A stretch of 64,000 nt of DNA from JAUVXJ01 sp034411995. Lineage in GTDB: Bacteria > Chloroflexota > Anaerolineae > UBA7937 > B3-Chlor. Numbering within the stretch: position 1 is the first letter of the stretch; each line of letters starts with the position of its first letter. The stretch spans positions 1 to 64,000 of the forward strand of contig DAOUME010000013.1 of the NCBI GenBank assembly GCA_034411995.1, in the 5' to 3' direction. The position numbers and the translations under genes were made by a program. This document shows positions 43,272 to 53,785 of this stretch, piece by piece. Under the pieces are notes generated by a model. The model saw only the letters and a program-made list of their open reading frames with translations, searched no databases and was not told the DNA's origin.

Positions 43272-45734
43272 TCAGTTGACCACAATGCTCACCAGACGCC
43301 CGGGCACGTAGATGGTCTTCTTGACCTCTCTGCCCTCCAGCCACCGCTGGATCTGCTCGCGGCTCAGAGCCAACTCTATGGCCTCCTCCGCGCCGATGGA
43401 CACCGGCACTTCCACCTTGTCTCGCACCTTGCCATTGATCTGGACGATGAGGGTGAAGACCTCCTCGGCGGCCAACTCCTCGTCCCAGTGGGGCCAGGGC
43501 TGCTGGTGGATGCTGCCACCGTTTCCAAGCCTCCCCCACAACTCATCCGTGATGTGCGGCGCGATGGGCGCCAGCAGCAAGAGTAGCGCCTGAATGCCCT
43601 CCTCGAGGGCTGGACCCGACCCGTGCGTCTCCTTGTGGGCCACCAGCGCGTTGCACAGCTCCATGCAAGCGCTGACCGCGGTGTTGAAGTGGAACCGCTC
43701 TATGTCTTCTGTCACCTTCCTGATCGTTTGATGCGTCTTTCGCCGCAGCTCCCGGTCCGCTTCCTCGGACGGTTCGCCTCCTGCCGTCTTTTCCACCTGC
43801 AAGCGCCAGACGCGCTTCAGGAAGCGGAAGGACCCCTCCACCCCCTGGTCGCTCCACTCGGCATCCAGCTCTGGAGGGCCCACGAAGAGGATGAAGGTCC
43901 GGGCCGTGTCCGCCCCATAGGTGTCCACCAGGTCGTCGATGGGGACGACGTTTCCCTTGGACTTGGACATCTTCTCCACTTTCATCGTCCCCGGGTTCAA
44001 CTTGGTGATCATCCCCTGCGTGAACAGGCGGGCGAAGGGTTCGTCGATGCTGGTCAATCCCAGGTCGCGAAAGACCTTGGTGAAGAAGCGAGAGTACATC
44101 AGATGGAGGATGGCGTGCTCTACACCGCCGGTATACTGGTCTACCGGCAGCCAGGCGTCTGCCTTCGCCTTCCTCCAGGCCGCCTTCTCGTTGTGAGGAT
44201 CGGTGTATCGGAAGTAATACCAGGACGAGCACACGAAGGTATCCATTGTATCCGTCTCGCGGCGAGCGACACCTCCACACCGCGGGCAGGTGGTGTTCAC
44301 GAATCCAGGAACCGTGGCCAACGGCGATTCGCCAGTGCCGGTGGGATGAAAATCGACCTCCATGGGCAGGACGACCGGCAGCTCTTCCTCCGGCACCGGC
44401 ACCGTGCCGCATTTCTCGCAGTAGAGGATAGGAATGGGGGCACCCCAGTACCGCTGACGGGAGATCAACCAGTCCCGCAGGCGGTAGTACACTTTTCGCC
44501 CCCCTATGCCCTGCTCCTCCATGTAGTCAGCGATGCGCTCTATGCCTTCAGCGGAAAACAACCCGCTGAACGGTCCCGAGTTGACCATGGTGCCTTCTCC
44601 GACGTAGGCCTCCTGGAGATCCGCTCCGTCCCATGCTGGCGGAGCGATGACCACAGGGATCGCCAGCCCGTGCCTCCTGGCGAAGGCGAAGTCGCGGATA
44701 TCGTGGGCGGGCACGCCCATGATCGCGCCGGTGCCGTAGGTCATCAACACGTAGTCCGCCACGTAGATGGGCATCCGCTCGCCGTTCATGGGGTTGATGG
44801 CGTAGCTGCCGATGAACACGCCCTCCTTCTCCACCTCGGTGGATAGGCGGTCGATTTCCGAAGCCTGCCGGGCTTTCTCCACGTACGCCTCGACCTCTTT
44901 TTTGTGCTCCGCCGTAGTCAGCTTCTCCACCAACGGATGCTCCGGCGCCAGCACGACGAAGGTCATGCCATACACGGTATCGATGCGCGTGGTGAAGGCC
45001 CGGATCTCGTCGTTGTACCCCTTGATACCCAGCCGGAACTCGACGCCGTGGCTCTTGCCGATCCAGTTCTCCTGCATCACCCGGACCCGCTCGGGCCAGT
45101 TCTCCAGCAGAGACAGGTCTTCCAGCAATTCGTCGGCGTAGTCGGTGATCTTGAAGAACCACTGCGCCAGGTCCTTCCTGGTCACGATAGTGCCGCAGCG
45201 CTCGCAGCGACCATCGTCCACGACCTGCTCGTTGGCCAGCACCGTCTTGCAGGAGGGACACCAGTTGGCGGGGGCCAAACTCTTGTAGGCGAGACCGCGA
45301 TGGTACAGTTGCAGGAAGATCCACTGGGTCCACCGGTAGTAGTCAGGCAAGCACGAGGTCACTTCACGACCCCAGTCGTAGCAGATCCCCATCTTGTGCA
45401 ACTGGCGCTTCATGCCCGCGATGTTCTGCTCCGTCCACACCTTGGGATGAATGTCAGCTTGTAGAGCAGCGTTCTCAGCAGGCAAGCCGAAGGCGTCCCA
45501 CCCCATCGGATTCATCACATTGTAGCCGCGCATCCTCTTGTAGCGAGCGAAGAGATCGCCGATGACGTAGTTCCGCATGTGCCCCATGTGCAGGTCACCC
45601 GAAGGGTAGGGAAACATCACCAGCGCGTACAGCTTCGGTCGTTCGTCGTCGTCACTGGCGTAGTATAGCCTCTCGGCCTCCCAATAATCTTGCCACCGGG
45701 GCTCGATCTCTTGAGGCACGTACTGCTCGCTCAC
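43272..45734 (-). CDS. leuS: Leucyl-tRNA synthetase
   Basis: 820 residues, a class I synthetase. HIGH motif as HMGH (about 49-52, in PSGDLHMGHMRNY), KMSKS at about 586 (KMSKSKGNVVPID), zinc-type cysteines and a CP1 editing domain. It charges tRNA-Leu. GTG start behind AGGAGGTG. Expression is controlled by the T-box leader directly upstream, whose specifier codon reads CUC (Leu). Confidence 0.98.
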   Translation of the reverse strand: MSEQYVPQEIEPRWQDYWEAERLYYASDDDERPKLYALVMFPYPSGDLHMGHMRNYVIGDLFARYKRMRGYNVMNPMGWDAFGLPAENAALQADIHPKVWTEQNIAGMKRQLHKMGICYDWGREVTSCLPDYYRWTQWIFLQLYHRGLAYKSLAPANWCPSCKTVLANEQVVDDGRCERCGTIVTRKDLAQWFFKITDYADELLEDLSLLENWPERVRVMQENWIGKSHGVEFRLGIKGYNDEIRAFTTRIDTVYGMTFVVLAPEHPLVEKLTTAEHKKEVEAYVEKARQASEIDRLSTEVEKEGVFIGSYAINPMNGERMPIYVADYVLMTYGTGAIMGVPAHDIRDFAFARRHGLAIPVVIAPPAWDGADLQEAYVGEGTMVNSGPFSGLFSAEGIERIADYMEEQGIGGRKVYYRLRDWLISRQRYWGAPIPILYCEKCGTVPVPEEELPVVLPMEVDFHPTGTGESPLATVPGFVNTTCPRCGGVARRETDTMDTFVCSSWYYFRYTDPHNEKAAWRKAKADAWLPVDQYTGGVEHAILHLMYSRFFTKVFRDLGLTSIDEPFARLFTQGMITKLNPGTMKVEKMSKSKGNVVPIDDLVDTYGADTARTFILFVGPPELDAEWSDQGVEGSFRFLKRVWRLQVEKTAGGEPSEEADRELRRKTHQTIRKVTEDIERFHFNTAVSACMELCNALVAHKETHGSGPALEEGIQALLLLLAPIAPHITDELWGRLGNGGSIHQQPWPHWDEELAAEEVFTLIVQINGKVRDKVEVPVSIGAEEAIELALSREQIQRWLEGREVKKTIYVPGRLVSIVVN

Positions 45735-45777
45735 TCTTCACCTCCTCTGACAGCTACCATAGCCTGGGGAGTATATA

Positions 45778-46145
<368 letters not shown>

Positions 46146-46171
46146 TTGCTTTTGGTGTATTTGCCCGCCAG

Positions 46172-46244
46172 TGGAGGCAGGGGGATTCGAACCCCCGACC
46201 TCATCAGTGCGATTGATGCGCTCTCCCGACTGAGCTATGCCCCC
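46172..46244 (-). tRNA. tRNA-Ala (CGC)
   Basis: A 73-base cloverleaf on the minus strand. Acceptor GGGGGCA with TGCCTCC, again with G3-U70. Anticodon arm CATCA-ATCGCAC-TGATG gives CGC. T-arm GGGGG-TTCGAAT-CCCCC. CCA is not encoded. It ends about 30 bases before stem I of the leuS T-box, on the same transcript. Confidence 0.97.
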
Positions 46245-46278
46245 AAGCACGGCGAGTCTGGCAGTGGTTCTACGAGTA

Positions 46279-46307
46279 AATATAGCAGAAGGGTCTCTCG
46301 AAGTCAA
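46279..46307 (-). promoter_or_regulatory. Promoter of the tRNA-Ala / T-box / leuS unit
   Basis: Minus strand: TTGACT (46307-46302), 17-base spacer, TATATT (46284-46279). It starts about 30 bp before tRNA-Ala(CGC). I see no second promoter between that tRNA and the T-box, so one transcript probably carries both tRNAs and leuS. Confidence 0.8.
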
Positions 46308-46426
46308 ACGGTGGGCACTATGGGGAGAAGCTGCCGCGCCCCTGGAGCGGGCAAGCCTACCACCCAACGAAGCAATGCCGGTCGATTCGTCAGACAGTCT
46401 CCAGCCAGCCTGCTTCAGCTTCGAGC

Positions 46427-47206
46427 CTATCCATCCTCTGAGCCTAGTGCTTCCTTCACTATCTCTAAGTACACGGGGTCTGCGGCGGCTTGCAGGGCAA
46501 ACCCCGCCTCCGCACTGGCCTTAGTCGGATCGCCCAGCACCCCCACGGGACTGATCTCCGCCAGATCATAGCGCCCGTCCCTGGTTACTTCCGCGAGGCG
46601 GGCCCAGACATCGCCCACGAAACCACGCTCCGCCGCCGCCATGTCCACCAGATGACCGTAGGGAGTGGCCAGAAGCTCGCTGGTCTCCACAAACCCGGAA
46701 TGGATTCCCGCTTCCTCTCGAGTCACTCCGTAGCGAGCCAGGATGGGATCCGTCGCTTTCTCCACACGGGGGTCCGGCAAGAGAACGGGCGAGACCACTT
46801 TGCAGGGCAGTTCCTCGTCCAGCTCGGGCGCCACCTCCTTCATCGGCTCGATATTCCCACCATGAGCGGCGATGAGCACGATGGTCTCGAAACCATGTTT
46901 GTACAGGCAGCGACAATAGGCGCGGCAGAGCTCCTTCAATAGCTCAGCCGAGATGGAGATGGTGCCCGCGAAGGCCATGTGATGGTCGGAGCAACCCGGC
47001 CGGATGACGGGCGCCACCAGGGTAAGACCCAGCCCTTCGGCGATGCTGAGGGCCATGGAGTATGCACCCATGGTGTCCATGCCGATGGGCAGGTGCTTGC
47101 CGTGCTGCTCGATGGAACCGGCGGCGACGATGACCGTCTTGTACCCTTCGTCGATCGCCTTGCGGATCTGAGGCGAGGTCATTTCCTCCAATAGCAGTGT
47201 CTTCAC
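46427..47206 (-). CDS. Creatininase-family amidohydrolase
   Basis: 259 residues from GTG 47206, with AAGGAG eight bases upstream. Family motifs with metal ligands are present: GSIEQHGKHLPIGMDT, HHMAFAGTIS, AHGGN and E in SGFVETSELLA. The family hydrolyses cyclic amides or removes amines from small peptides or modified peptides. It follows the GntR gene in the same direction and fits the amide-degrading theme of the neighbouring operon. Confidence 0.9.
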   Translation of the reverse strand: MKTLLLEEMTSPQIRKAIDEGYKTVIVAAGSIEQHGKHLPIGMDTMGAYSMALSIAEGLGLTLVAPVIRPGCSDHHMAFAGTISISAELLKELCRAYCRCLYKHGFETIVLIAAHGGNIEPMKEVAPELDEELPCKVVSPVLLPDPRVEKATDPILARYGVTREEAGIHSGFVETSELLATPYGHLVDMAAAERGFVGDVWARLAEVTRDGRYDLAEISPVGVLGDPTKASAEAGFALQAAADPVYLEIVKEALGSEDG

Positions 47207-47384
47207 TTCTAGCTCCTTGTACCGATTACTCGAGAGCCGGGCCGGTCTCCGCCGACGCATGACGGCCTTGCCAGGCTCTCAATTCGGGCTGCAACCCTTG
47301 GTACGCACAGCTATTATGACTGTTTCTTGGGGGTTACTCAAGGCTGTGTTTCGAGCTCGTCCTCGAACGCCTCTGGCCTCTCTC

Positions 47385-48053
47385 CTAGCTCGACCGCGAC
47401 TGGGGATACAGCGCGGAGAGATGGTCATACACGCGTTGAACGTGCTCCCTCATAGCCTGCTCCACCATGTCGGGATCCCTGGTTCTCAGCGCTTCTAGCT
47501 CCGCCTGGTGTCCTATCAGCAGCACGGCTGGGCTTAGCCTCGCTACGTCGAGCGCAGCCCACCTGTCCGTCTCGTCCAGGAGCTGCCCGATCATCCTGGC
47601 GAGCCTGGAGTTGCCCGAGGCACGCGCAATCGCCGAGTGGAACTGACGGTTGAAGAGGCGAGCCTCTTCGGGGTCGGAGGTGGACGTCAACCTCGCCAAC
47701 TCCTCGATCTCCCCATCAGTGAGATTCTCCGTAGCCAGTCGAGCAGCCATCGACTCGAGTGTGATCCGAAGCTGGTGTATCTCTTGCAGATCGCGCAGGG
47801 TCAACGCCGTGACCATGTAGCCCGCGCGGGGGATGGTCCTCACCAGATTGTCTTGTTCCAGCATGGAGAGAGCTTCCCGGACCGGAGTCTTACTAACGCC
47901 GTGCTTCTCCGCTAGCTCCCTTTCCTTGAGAAGGTCCCCTGGCAAGAAGTTCCCCTCCATGATATCCTGCCGGATACCATCGTACACTTCTTCCTTCAGC
48001 GAACCCTTCTTGGGACGACGAGATCCCAGGTTCTCTGCCCTCTGTCGGGCCAT
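47385..48053 (-). CDS. GntR-family regulator with FCD domain
   Basis: 222 residues. The N-terminal winged helix (KEEVYDGIRQDIMEGNFLPGDLLKERELAEKHGVSKTPVREALSML) and C-terminal FCD ligand domain (LESMAARLATENLT, FHSAIARASGN, EHVQRVYDHL) are intact. FCD members sense small organic acids or amino-acid-derived ligands. Two TGGTATACCA-type sites lie over the start site of the D-aminoacylase operon promoter at 60855-60875, so this regulator is a strong candidate for controlling that operon. Confidence 0.9.
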   Translation of the reverse strand: MARQRAENLGSRRPKKGSLKEEVYDGIRQDIMEGNFLPGDLLKERELAEKHGVSKTPVREALSMLEQDNLVRTIPRAGYMVTALTLRDLQEIHQLRITLESMAARLATENLTDGEIEELARLTSTSDPEEARLFNRQFHSAIARASGNSRLARMIGQLLDETDRWAALDVARLSPAVLLIGHQAELEALRTRDPDMVEQAMREHVQRVYDHLSALYPQSRSS

Positions 48054-48448
48054 CTATGACCTCCCCCCGCTCTTCCGCCCTCTCCGCCCTCAGGCTGCAA
48101 GAGCCGACCAACCATACTGCCTACGCGGTCCTGCTGACCAGGCCCAGCCCTCCATGCCGCCCAGGCCACGATGCTCTTCCCTTCGGGCCAGTCTGTGAAC
48201 CGCTCTCGGGCAACAGCGACGTTTGATCATCAGTTCCCCGCGGAACTAAGTTTAGCACAGTCCGCACTCGGACGCAACCTCTCTTACCCCACGGAATCCG
48301 CTTTACCTCACATCCTCTCACCCCCGCCCTGCGCTCAGCGGGCATGGCGTCTCTTCGCAGATTCGGATCGACCACGGGCATCAGCAGCCGCACGCTCCTC
48401 CCTCACTGATCAGACGATCACACCTTGGGGTTCCCTTCAACTTCAAGC
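48054..48448. other. 395 bp intergenic stretch before the GntR gene
   Basis: No ORF is supported. One palindrome is visible: AGTTCC-CCGC-GGAACT at 48232-48247, about 180 bp before the GntR gene's start. It could be an operator. Nothing else is clear. Confidence 0.4.
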
Positions 48449-49633
48449 CTAGGCCACCCCCAGCGTCCTGGCGGTTTTCTCGATGCACTCCAGCGAGAAG
48501 TCGAGATCGTCCTCAGTTAACGCCGCCGAGATCTGTACTCGCAACCTCGCTTCACCCACAGGGACCACTGGGTAACCAACAGCCCCGAGGAACACCCCTT
48601 CTTCCATCAGGCGCTGGGCCATAGCGTACGCCTTCGGAGCCTCTCCGATGATGATGGGGGTGATGGGCGACTCTCCTCCCAGAAGCTTCAGCCCAATACT
48701 CTCTATGCCCGCCCGGAAACGCTGCGTGTTCTCCCGTAGTCGCCGCACCAGGCTTGGGTTCTCCTCCAGAATGCTGAGCGCCGCGAGAGCGCCCGCTACG
48801 GTGGCTGGAGGAAGCGCATTGGTGAAGATGAACGATCTCGATCTGTGGTAGAGGTAGTCTACCAGATCCTGACTCCCGCAGACGTACCCACCACCAGCAC
48901 CGCCCAGCGCTTTGCCTAGGGTCCCTGTTTGGATGTCAGTCTTGCCTTCCACACCGTAGTGCTCAACGGTGCCTTTACCTTTCTGGCCCAGCACGCCCAG
49001 GGCATGGGACTCATCCACGACGGTGATGGCCGAATACCTCTCGGCGAGCTCCACGATCTTGTCCAGGGGGGCGGTGTCGCCCTCCATGCTGAACACACCA
49101 TCGGTAACGATCATTCGCAGCCGTGCGTCACTTGCGTTACCAAGGTGCTCCTCGAGCACGGCCAGGTCCTTGTGAGGGTAGACCTTCTTCTCGGCTGTGG
49201 AAATGCGGCAGCCGTCGATGATGCTGGCGTGGTTCAGTTGGTCGCTCAATATCACGTCGCCGTCGCGCATCAGGCCATCGATAACGCCGATGTTCGCCGT
49301 GGAACAAGACGGATAGATCAGTACGTCCTCTGCGCTGAGGAACTGGGCGAGCCGTCTCCTCAGCTCGTAGTGCAGGTCGGTCAGTCCACAGACCTCCGAC
49401 ACAGAAGCTGCGCCGCACCCGTACCGGTCCACCGCTCGCTTGGCAGCTTCCTTGACTCGTGGATCAGATGCCAACCCGAGGTAGTTGCTGGACCCCAGCA
49501 TGACCACGTGCTTGCCGTCCAGCACCACTCTCCCCGCCTGCTCGCTCTGAAGTACATGCTTGGTTCTGTAAGTCCCCCGCTCTCTGAAGGACCGTACTTC
49601 CTGGCCTACGAACTCCCGCAACTCACGATTCAC
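48449..49633 (-). CDS. Glycine C-acetyltransferase-like PLP enzyme (Kbl/BioF family)
   Basis: 394 residues of the alpha-oxoamine synthase family. SNYLGLASDPRVKEAAKRA at the N-terminus, VDESHALGVLGQKGKG, and the PLP lysine in TGTLGKALGGAGG. It most resembles 2-amino-3-ketobutyrate CoA ligase, which splits aminoketobutyrate to glycine and acetyl-CoA. AONS activity (BioF) cannot be excluded. GTG start behind AGGAGGT. It overlaps the previous gene by 11 bp. Confidence 0.85.
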   Translation of the reverse strand: MNRELREFVGQEVRSFRERGTYRTKHVLQSEQAGRVVLDGKHVVMLGSSNYLGLASDPRVKEAAKRAVDRYGCGAASVSEVCGLTDLHYELRRRLAQFLSAEDVLIYPSCSTANIGVIDGLMRDGDVILSDQLNHASIIDGCRISTAEKKVYPHKDLAVLEEHLGNASDARLRMIVTDGVFSMEGDTAPLDKIVELAERYSAITVVDESHALGVLGQKGKGTVEHYGVEGKTDIQTGTLGKALGGAGGGYVCGSQDLVDYLYHRSRSFIFTNALPPATVAGALAALSILEENPSLVRRLRENTQRFRAGIESIGLKLLGGESPITPIIIGEAPKAYAMAQRLMEEGVFLGAVGYPVVPVGEARLRVQISAALTEDDLDFSLECIEKTARTLGVA

Positions 49634-50678
49634 AGCCGGTACCTCCTGAGCGTTCCCCTCGTGTGTCCTCTAACGCTCCCTTACGGGCGCGGGCCCAAGC
49701 ATTCTCCACCACACGTTTGGTGTTGGCCAGTACAATCTCCTGATCCTCGTGCTCCTGCGGCTTCACCTCCACACTGACTATCGGTCTCTCTCCATAGGGA
49801 ATGGCCTTCCCGAAGAATTCATTCCTCCACAGAGCCTCGAACAAGGCGATCACTTCGCCAGTACCATGTTCCCCGCCTGTCACCCCAAAACGAGGGTGTT
49901 CGTCGCCGTAGATAGGACTATTCTGGTCACCGAGCAGGCAGTTGGCCAGATGCATGTGCACGTGGAAGTCCCGAGCCAGAGCGATGGAATCCTCGGCGTC
50001 CTCACCCAATTGCGCCAAGTGGGACTGGTCGAGCGTCAGCCACACCGCGCCATCCTGCCGGCGAACCTCCCTCACAACCTCCAACGCCTCCGCCGTAGGG
50101 CCCAGCAAGCCGTTCCGGTGCACGTCGCGGTCCGTAGGCTCGAGAGAAAGAACCAGGGCCCGATCGGAAGCCACCGAGTTGGCGTACTCCCAGAGGGCGA
50201 CCATGGACTCCACCAGATAGCCCTTGGCCCGTTCGCGGTCCTGAGGTGAGGTATCGGGGCCAGCCGTTATGAGGTGAAGCTCTGCGCCCAAGAGATACGC
50301 TTCATCCACCAACCGCTGGGCCTTGATCAGGGATTCGTGTCGCTCTCTCTGGTCCAGCGCGGACAGATGTATCCGCTGCATGGCGTACGGAGGCCCTCCC
50401 GCGAAGACCACCCTCATGCCGGCCTGGCTCAACAAACTTGCCACCTGCTGCTTGACCTGTTCGTCCTCTATCAAGGTGATCTCGATGGCGCTGAAGAACT
50501 CATCGCCCAGGATCCTTTCCACCGTTTCCACCACGGGTCCCGTGCCGGCGATCACCTGCGGAAACGACGCGTAGTGTACCACGCCAAGATCCAAAAACCG
50601 CCGCCTGCTGCCGTCCACCGTCTTCCCCCTTCTCGCGCCTGCCTGCTGGCTCCTCACCACTGAGGCCCTGCCTACCAT
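49623..50678 (-). CDS. Xylose-isomerase-like TIM-barrel protein
   Basis: 351 residues. The sequence (LHLITAGPDTSPQDRERAKG, LSLEPTDRDVHRNG, WLTLDQSHLAQLGEDAEDS, HMHLANCLLGDQNS, FGVTGGEHGTGEVI) fits the AP-endonuclease-2 / sugar isomerase barrel with Glu, Asp and His metal ligands. The substrate is unknown. ATG overlaps the stop of the M24 gene (ATGGTAG), so translation is coupled. Confidence 0.75.
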   Translation of the reverse strand: MVGRASVVRSQQAGARRGKTVDGSRRRFLDLGVVHYASFPQVIAGTGPVVETVERILGDEFFSAIEITLIEDEQVKQQVASLLSQAGMRVVFAGGPPYAMQRIHLSALDQRERHESLIKAQRLVDEAYLLGAELHLITAGPDTSPQDRERAKGYLVESMVALWEYANSVASDRALVLSLEPTDRDVHRNGLLGPTAEALEVVREVRRQDGAVWLTLDQSHLAQLGEDAEDSIALARDFHVHMHLANCLLGDQNSPIYGDEHPRFGVTGGEHGTGEVIALFEALWRNEFFGKAIPYGERPIVSVEVKPQEHEDQEIVLANTKRVVENAWARARKGALEDTRGERSGGTGCES

Positions 50679-51883
50679 GTTGACGTCGTTGCGTCGGAGA
50701 GCAACTCACCTCCGTCGGACGTCACCAGGACCATGTCCTCGAAGACGGCCGTCCCCACCCCGTCGATGACGATCATGGGCTCCAGGCTGAAGACCATGTT
50801 CTGTTCCAGCCGGGCCTCGTTGTCGGGGAACAGTATCGGCGATTCCACCACCGAGGTGCCGATCCCATGACCGAAGCCGGTGGGGTAGTAGTAGTCGGCC
50901 AGCCCGCGACGCTCCGCTATCCCCTCAGCGATTCGCTGGAGATCGCAGATCCGAGCTCCAGGCCTCGCAGCCTCCACCACGCGGTCGTGCATCTCCAGAG
51001 CCGTTCCCAGCATCCTCTTCTGCTGATCGTTGGCCTTGCCCACCACGCCTGTCCGCGCCACGTCGCTCATGTAGCCCTCGTGCGGAGAACAGACGTCTAC
51101 AAAGATCATGTCCCCTTCCTCGATCCTGCGCTCGCTGGGGTCGGCATGTTTGAGCCCTGAGCGCGGCCCACTCGTCAGCGCCGCCGTGGCACCATCTGCG
51201 CCCGCCTTGAGCATCGCGTAGACCGCCTCCGCCCTCAGTTCCTTCTCTGTCATTCCAGGGTTCGCCATGGTGAATGCCGAGTCCAGGCCCACGGAGGCGT
51301 ACCTGGCCGACATCCTTAGAGCGCCCAGTTCCAGCTCGCTCTTGATGCTCCGGACGCTTTCAAAGACAGCATCAGCTGGTTCGAGCCTGCTCTTCGGAAG
51401 CGCTTCGGAGAGTCCCTTCATGAAGTGATGAGGCAGCCACCGGGTGCCCACCAGGCCGCCCCTTCTCCCCTCAAGACCTCTCTCCTGGACCGCATCCACT
51501 GCGAAGTCGACGATGTTCTCTGCCTCTCGAACTGTCGCAGGGTGGTGTCCGGCGTGCAGATCCCTGATCCAGGTCATCCAGATGCCTGAGTGCATAGGCT
51601 CGCTGTGCATCACGCTGTCGGTGACCAGAGCCGGGTCCCCTTCATTCGGCACAACCACGATCGTATTGCCGAAGTAGCTATCGAAGTTTGCCACGTAGCG
51701 CACGGGACCCACGCAGGCTGGGTTGGCGTAAACGAGCAAGTACCCCAGGCCGTTCTGAGACATCGCCCGGCGAAGTCCATCCACGCGACGCTCGTACTCG
51801 TCGTGCGGGAAGGGCAGATCCAGATACTTCCTCCTGTGTTCCCAATCGTATGACACCTTTGTCTTTCCATACTCACTGGCCAT
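50672..51883 (-). CDS. M24 family Xaa-Pro peptidase / creatinase-like protein
   Basis: 403 residues from ATG 51883, GGAG nine bases upstream (an upstream ATG at 51922 is less well placed). An N-terminal creatinase-type domain is followed by the pita-bread fold with likely metal ligands in FVDVCSP, SDVARTG, GFGHGIG, SLEPMI and FEDMV. M24 members cleave X-Pro peptides or hydrolyse creatine-like amides; creatinase activity would fit the creatininase gene at 46427. Substrate not determined. Confidence 0.85.
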   Translation of the reverse strand: MASEYGKTKVSYDWEHRRKYLDLPFPHDEYERRVDGLRRAMSQNGLGYLLVYANPACVGPVRYVANFDSYFGNTIVVVPNEGDPALVTDSVMHSEPMHSGIWMTWIRDLHAGHHPATVREAENIVDFAVDAVQERGLEGRRGGLVGTRWLPHHFMKGLSEALPKSRLEPADAVFESVRSIKSELELGALRMSARYASVGLDSAFTMANPGMTEKELRAEAVYAMLKAGADGATAALTSGPRSGLKHADPSERRIEEGDMIFVDVCSPHEGYMSDVARTGVVGKANDQQKRMLGTALEMHDRVVEAARPGARICDLQRIAEGIAERRGLADYYYPTGFGHGIGTSVVESPILFPDNEARLEQNMVFSLEPMIVIDGVGTAVFEDMVLVTSDGGELLSDATTSTW

Positions 51884-51935
51884 CCGCGATCTCCTTTCTA
51901 TCCGTGCCAGCGCTCCGCTCATCTCATGATTCTCG

Positions 51936-52829
51936 TCATTGTCTGAATCTCGGATCGAGGGCGTCTCTCAGGCCGTCACCCAGCAGGTTGAACCCCAGCA
52001 CCACCGACATGATGGCCAAACCTGGGAAAGTGACAGCATGCGGAGCGGTTACCACGTAGAGACGTGACCTGCTAAGCATGGCCCCCCACTCCGGCGTGGG
52101 CGGCTGCACCCCCACTCCTAAGAAACTCAGCGCCGCCGCACTCAGGATGGCTGTGCCCACATTGATCGTCGCCTGCACGATGACAGGCCCGATGCAGTTG
52201 GGCACTATGTGCCGGAACAGAATGCCGGATTCTCTCGCACCAATGGCGCGGGCCGCCATCGCAAACTCCCTCTCTTTCAACGACAGAACCTGACCGCGCA
52301 CCACGCGTATGTACATGGGCATCGAATAGATGCCCACCGCGATCATCACGTTGACCAGGCCCGGACCGAGGGCAGCCACGATGGCTAGCGCCAACAGGAT
52401 GCCCGGGAAGGCCAGGAGGATATCCACGCCCATGCTGATCCAGCGATCCAGCCTGGGCGAGTACCCGGCCGCCGCGCCCACCGGCACCCCGACCACCGTC
52501 GCTATGCCGACCACCACCACGCCCACCAGGAGGGAGATCCTCGCCCCGTAGATGATGCGGCTCAGGATGTCGCGACCCAGGTCGTCAGTTCCCATCAGGT
52601 GTCCGCTGGTCAACGGTGGCAACAGAGTGCTCGTCAGATCTTGATCCAGAGGATCGAAGGGTGCCAGATAGGGCGCCAGGATCGCCACCACAATCTCGAC
52701 CACCACCAGCAACCCGCCTAGCACTGCTATCTTGTTCTTCAAAAGCTGAGTAGAAGCTATAGAATAGAACGATCTGCTCGGCCTGAGCGGGGCAAGCGAA
52801 TTGGCCAACCGTGCTTCTTTCGAACCCAT
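51936..52829 (-). CDS. Dipeptide/oligopeptide ABC transporter permease (DppC-like)
   Basis: 297 residues from ATG 52829 (GGGAGAG upstream). Several membrane helices and the EAA loop AARAIGARESGILFRHIVPN, plus PTPEWGAMLS, typical of DppC/OppC. It pairs with the permease at 52865. No DppD/DppF ATPase genes are found next to it, so the energy-coupling subunits must be elsewhere. Confidence 0.93.
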   Translation of the reverse strand: MGSKEARLANSLAPLRPSRSFYSIASTQLLKNKIAVLGGLLVVVEIVVAILAPYLAPFDPLDQDLTSTLLPPLTSGHLMGTDDLGRDILSRIIYGARISLLVGVVVVGIATVVGVPVGAAAGYSPRLDRWISMGVDILLAFPGILLALAIVAALGPGLVNVMIAVGIYSMPMYIRVVRGQVLSLKEREFAMAARAIGARESGILFRHIVPNCIGPVIVQATINVGTAILSAAALSFLGVGVQPPTPEWGAMLSRSRLYVVTAPHAVTFPGLAIMSVVLGFNLLGDGLRDALDPRFRQ

Positions 52830-52864
52830 ACTCTCTCCCGGTACGACTCTTCCCACGGTGTGCC

Positions 52865-53785
52865 TCAGTGCAGTCTTACTCGAGGATCGATGAACCCATA
52901 GGCGATATCGGCGAGGAGATTCACCAGGACGAAGTTGAGGGCCAGCAACAGCACCCCACCCTGCACCACGGGGTAGTCTCTGTACAGGATGCCGTCCACG
53001 ATGAGCCTTCCCACGCCGTTCACCGTGAACACGACCTCGATCACCACCGCTCCGCCCAGCATGAAGCCGAACCCCAGAGCGGCTTGCGTCACCACCGGTA
53101 TCAAAGCATTCCGCAGCACATGTCTATACAGGACCGCCCTCTCACGCAAACCCTTGGCCCTGGCCGTGGTCACATAGTCCTGCATCAGCTCCTCGCGCAT
53201 ACTGGACCGTGTGTAGCGAGCGGTATAAGCTATGCCGTAGGACGCCAGGGTAAGCGCTGGGAGAACGACGTGTCTCGGACTGCTGAAACCGAAGGTGGGG
53301 AACCAACCCAGTCTCACAGAAAAGTACCAGATAAGAAGCAACCCCAGCCAGAAGCCCGGCATGGAGATCCCCAGGAGACTGACCAGTATCGCCAAACCAT
53401 CCCAAATGGAGTTGCGGTTCACCGCAGCAACGACTCCCAAGGGCAGACCGATAGCCAGAAAGATGATCGTGGCCACCAGGGTCAATTGAAGCGTGGTGAA
53501 ATACCTGCTCTTGAGCTCGCTGACCACCGGCTGGTTGGTGCGAAAGGACCGCCCGAAATCCAGCCTTACCGCCTTTTGCAGATAGAGTAAATACTGAACT
53601 GGGATAGGCTTGTCCAACCCCATCTGGCGTGTAATGTTCTCTATGGCCTCCGCGGTCGCTCCCGGCCCGGCCCGGATCTGTGCTGCGTCACCGGGCAAGA
53701 CCTGCATGACCACGAACACCAGTGTGTAGACCCCCAGCATCACAGGGATCAAGGTGAGCAGCTTCCGTATGGCGTAGCTCAGCAT
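52865..53785 (-). CDS. Dipeptide/oligopeptide ABC transporter permease (DppB-like)
   Basis: 306 residues from ATG 53785 (MLSYAIRKLLTLIPVMLGV). Six membrane helices; VMQVLPGDAAQI and the EAA loop TARAKGLRERAVLYRHVLRNALIPVV are characteristic. First permease after the two solute-binding protein genes. Confidence 0.93.
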   Translation of the reverse strand: MLSYAIRKLLTLIPVMLGVYTLVFVVMQVLPGDAAQIRAGPGATAEAIENITRQMGLDKPIPVQYLLYLQKAVRLDFGRSFRTNQPVVSELKSRYFTTLQLTLVATIIFLAIGLPLGVVAAVNRNSIWDGLAILVSLLGISMPGFWLGLLLIWYFSVRLGWFPTFGFSSPRHVVLPALTLASYGIAYTARYTRSSMREELMQDYVTTARAKGLRERAVLYRHVLRNALIPVVTQAALGFGFMLGGAVVIEVVFTVNGVGRLIVDGILYRDYPVVQGGVLLLALNFVLVNLLADIAYGFIDPRVRLH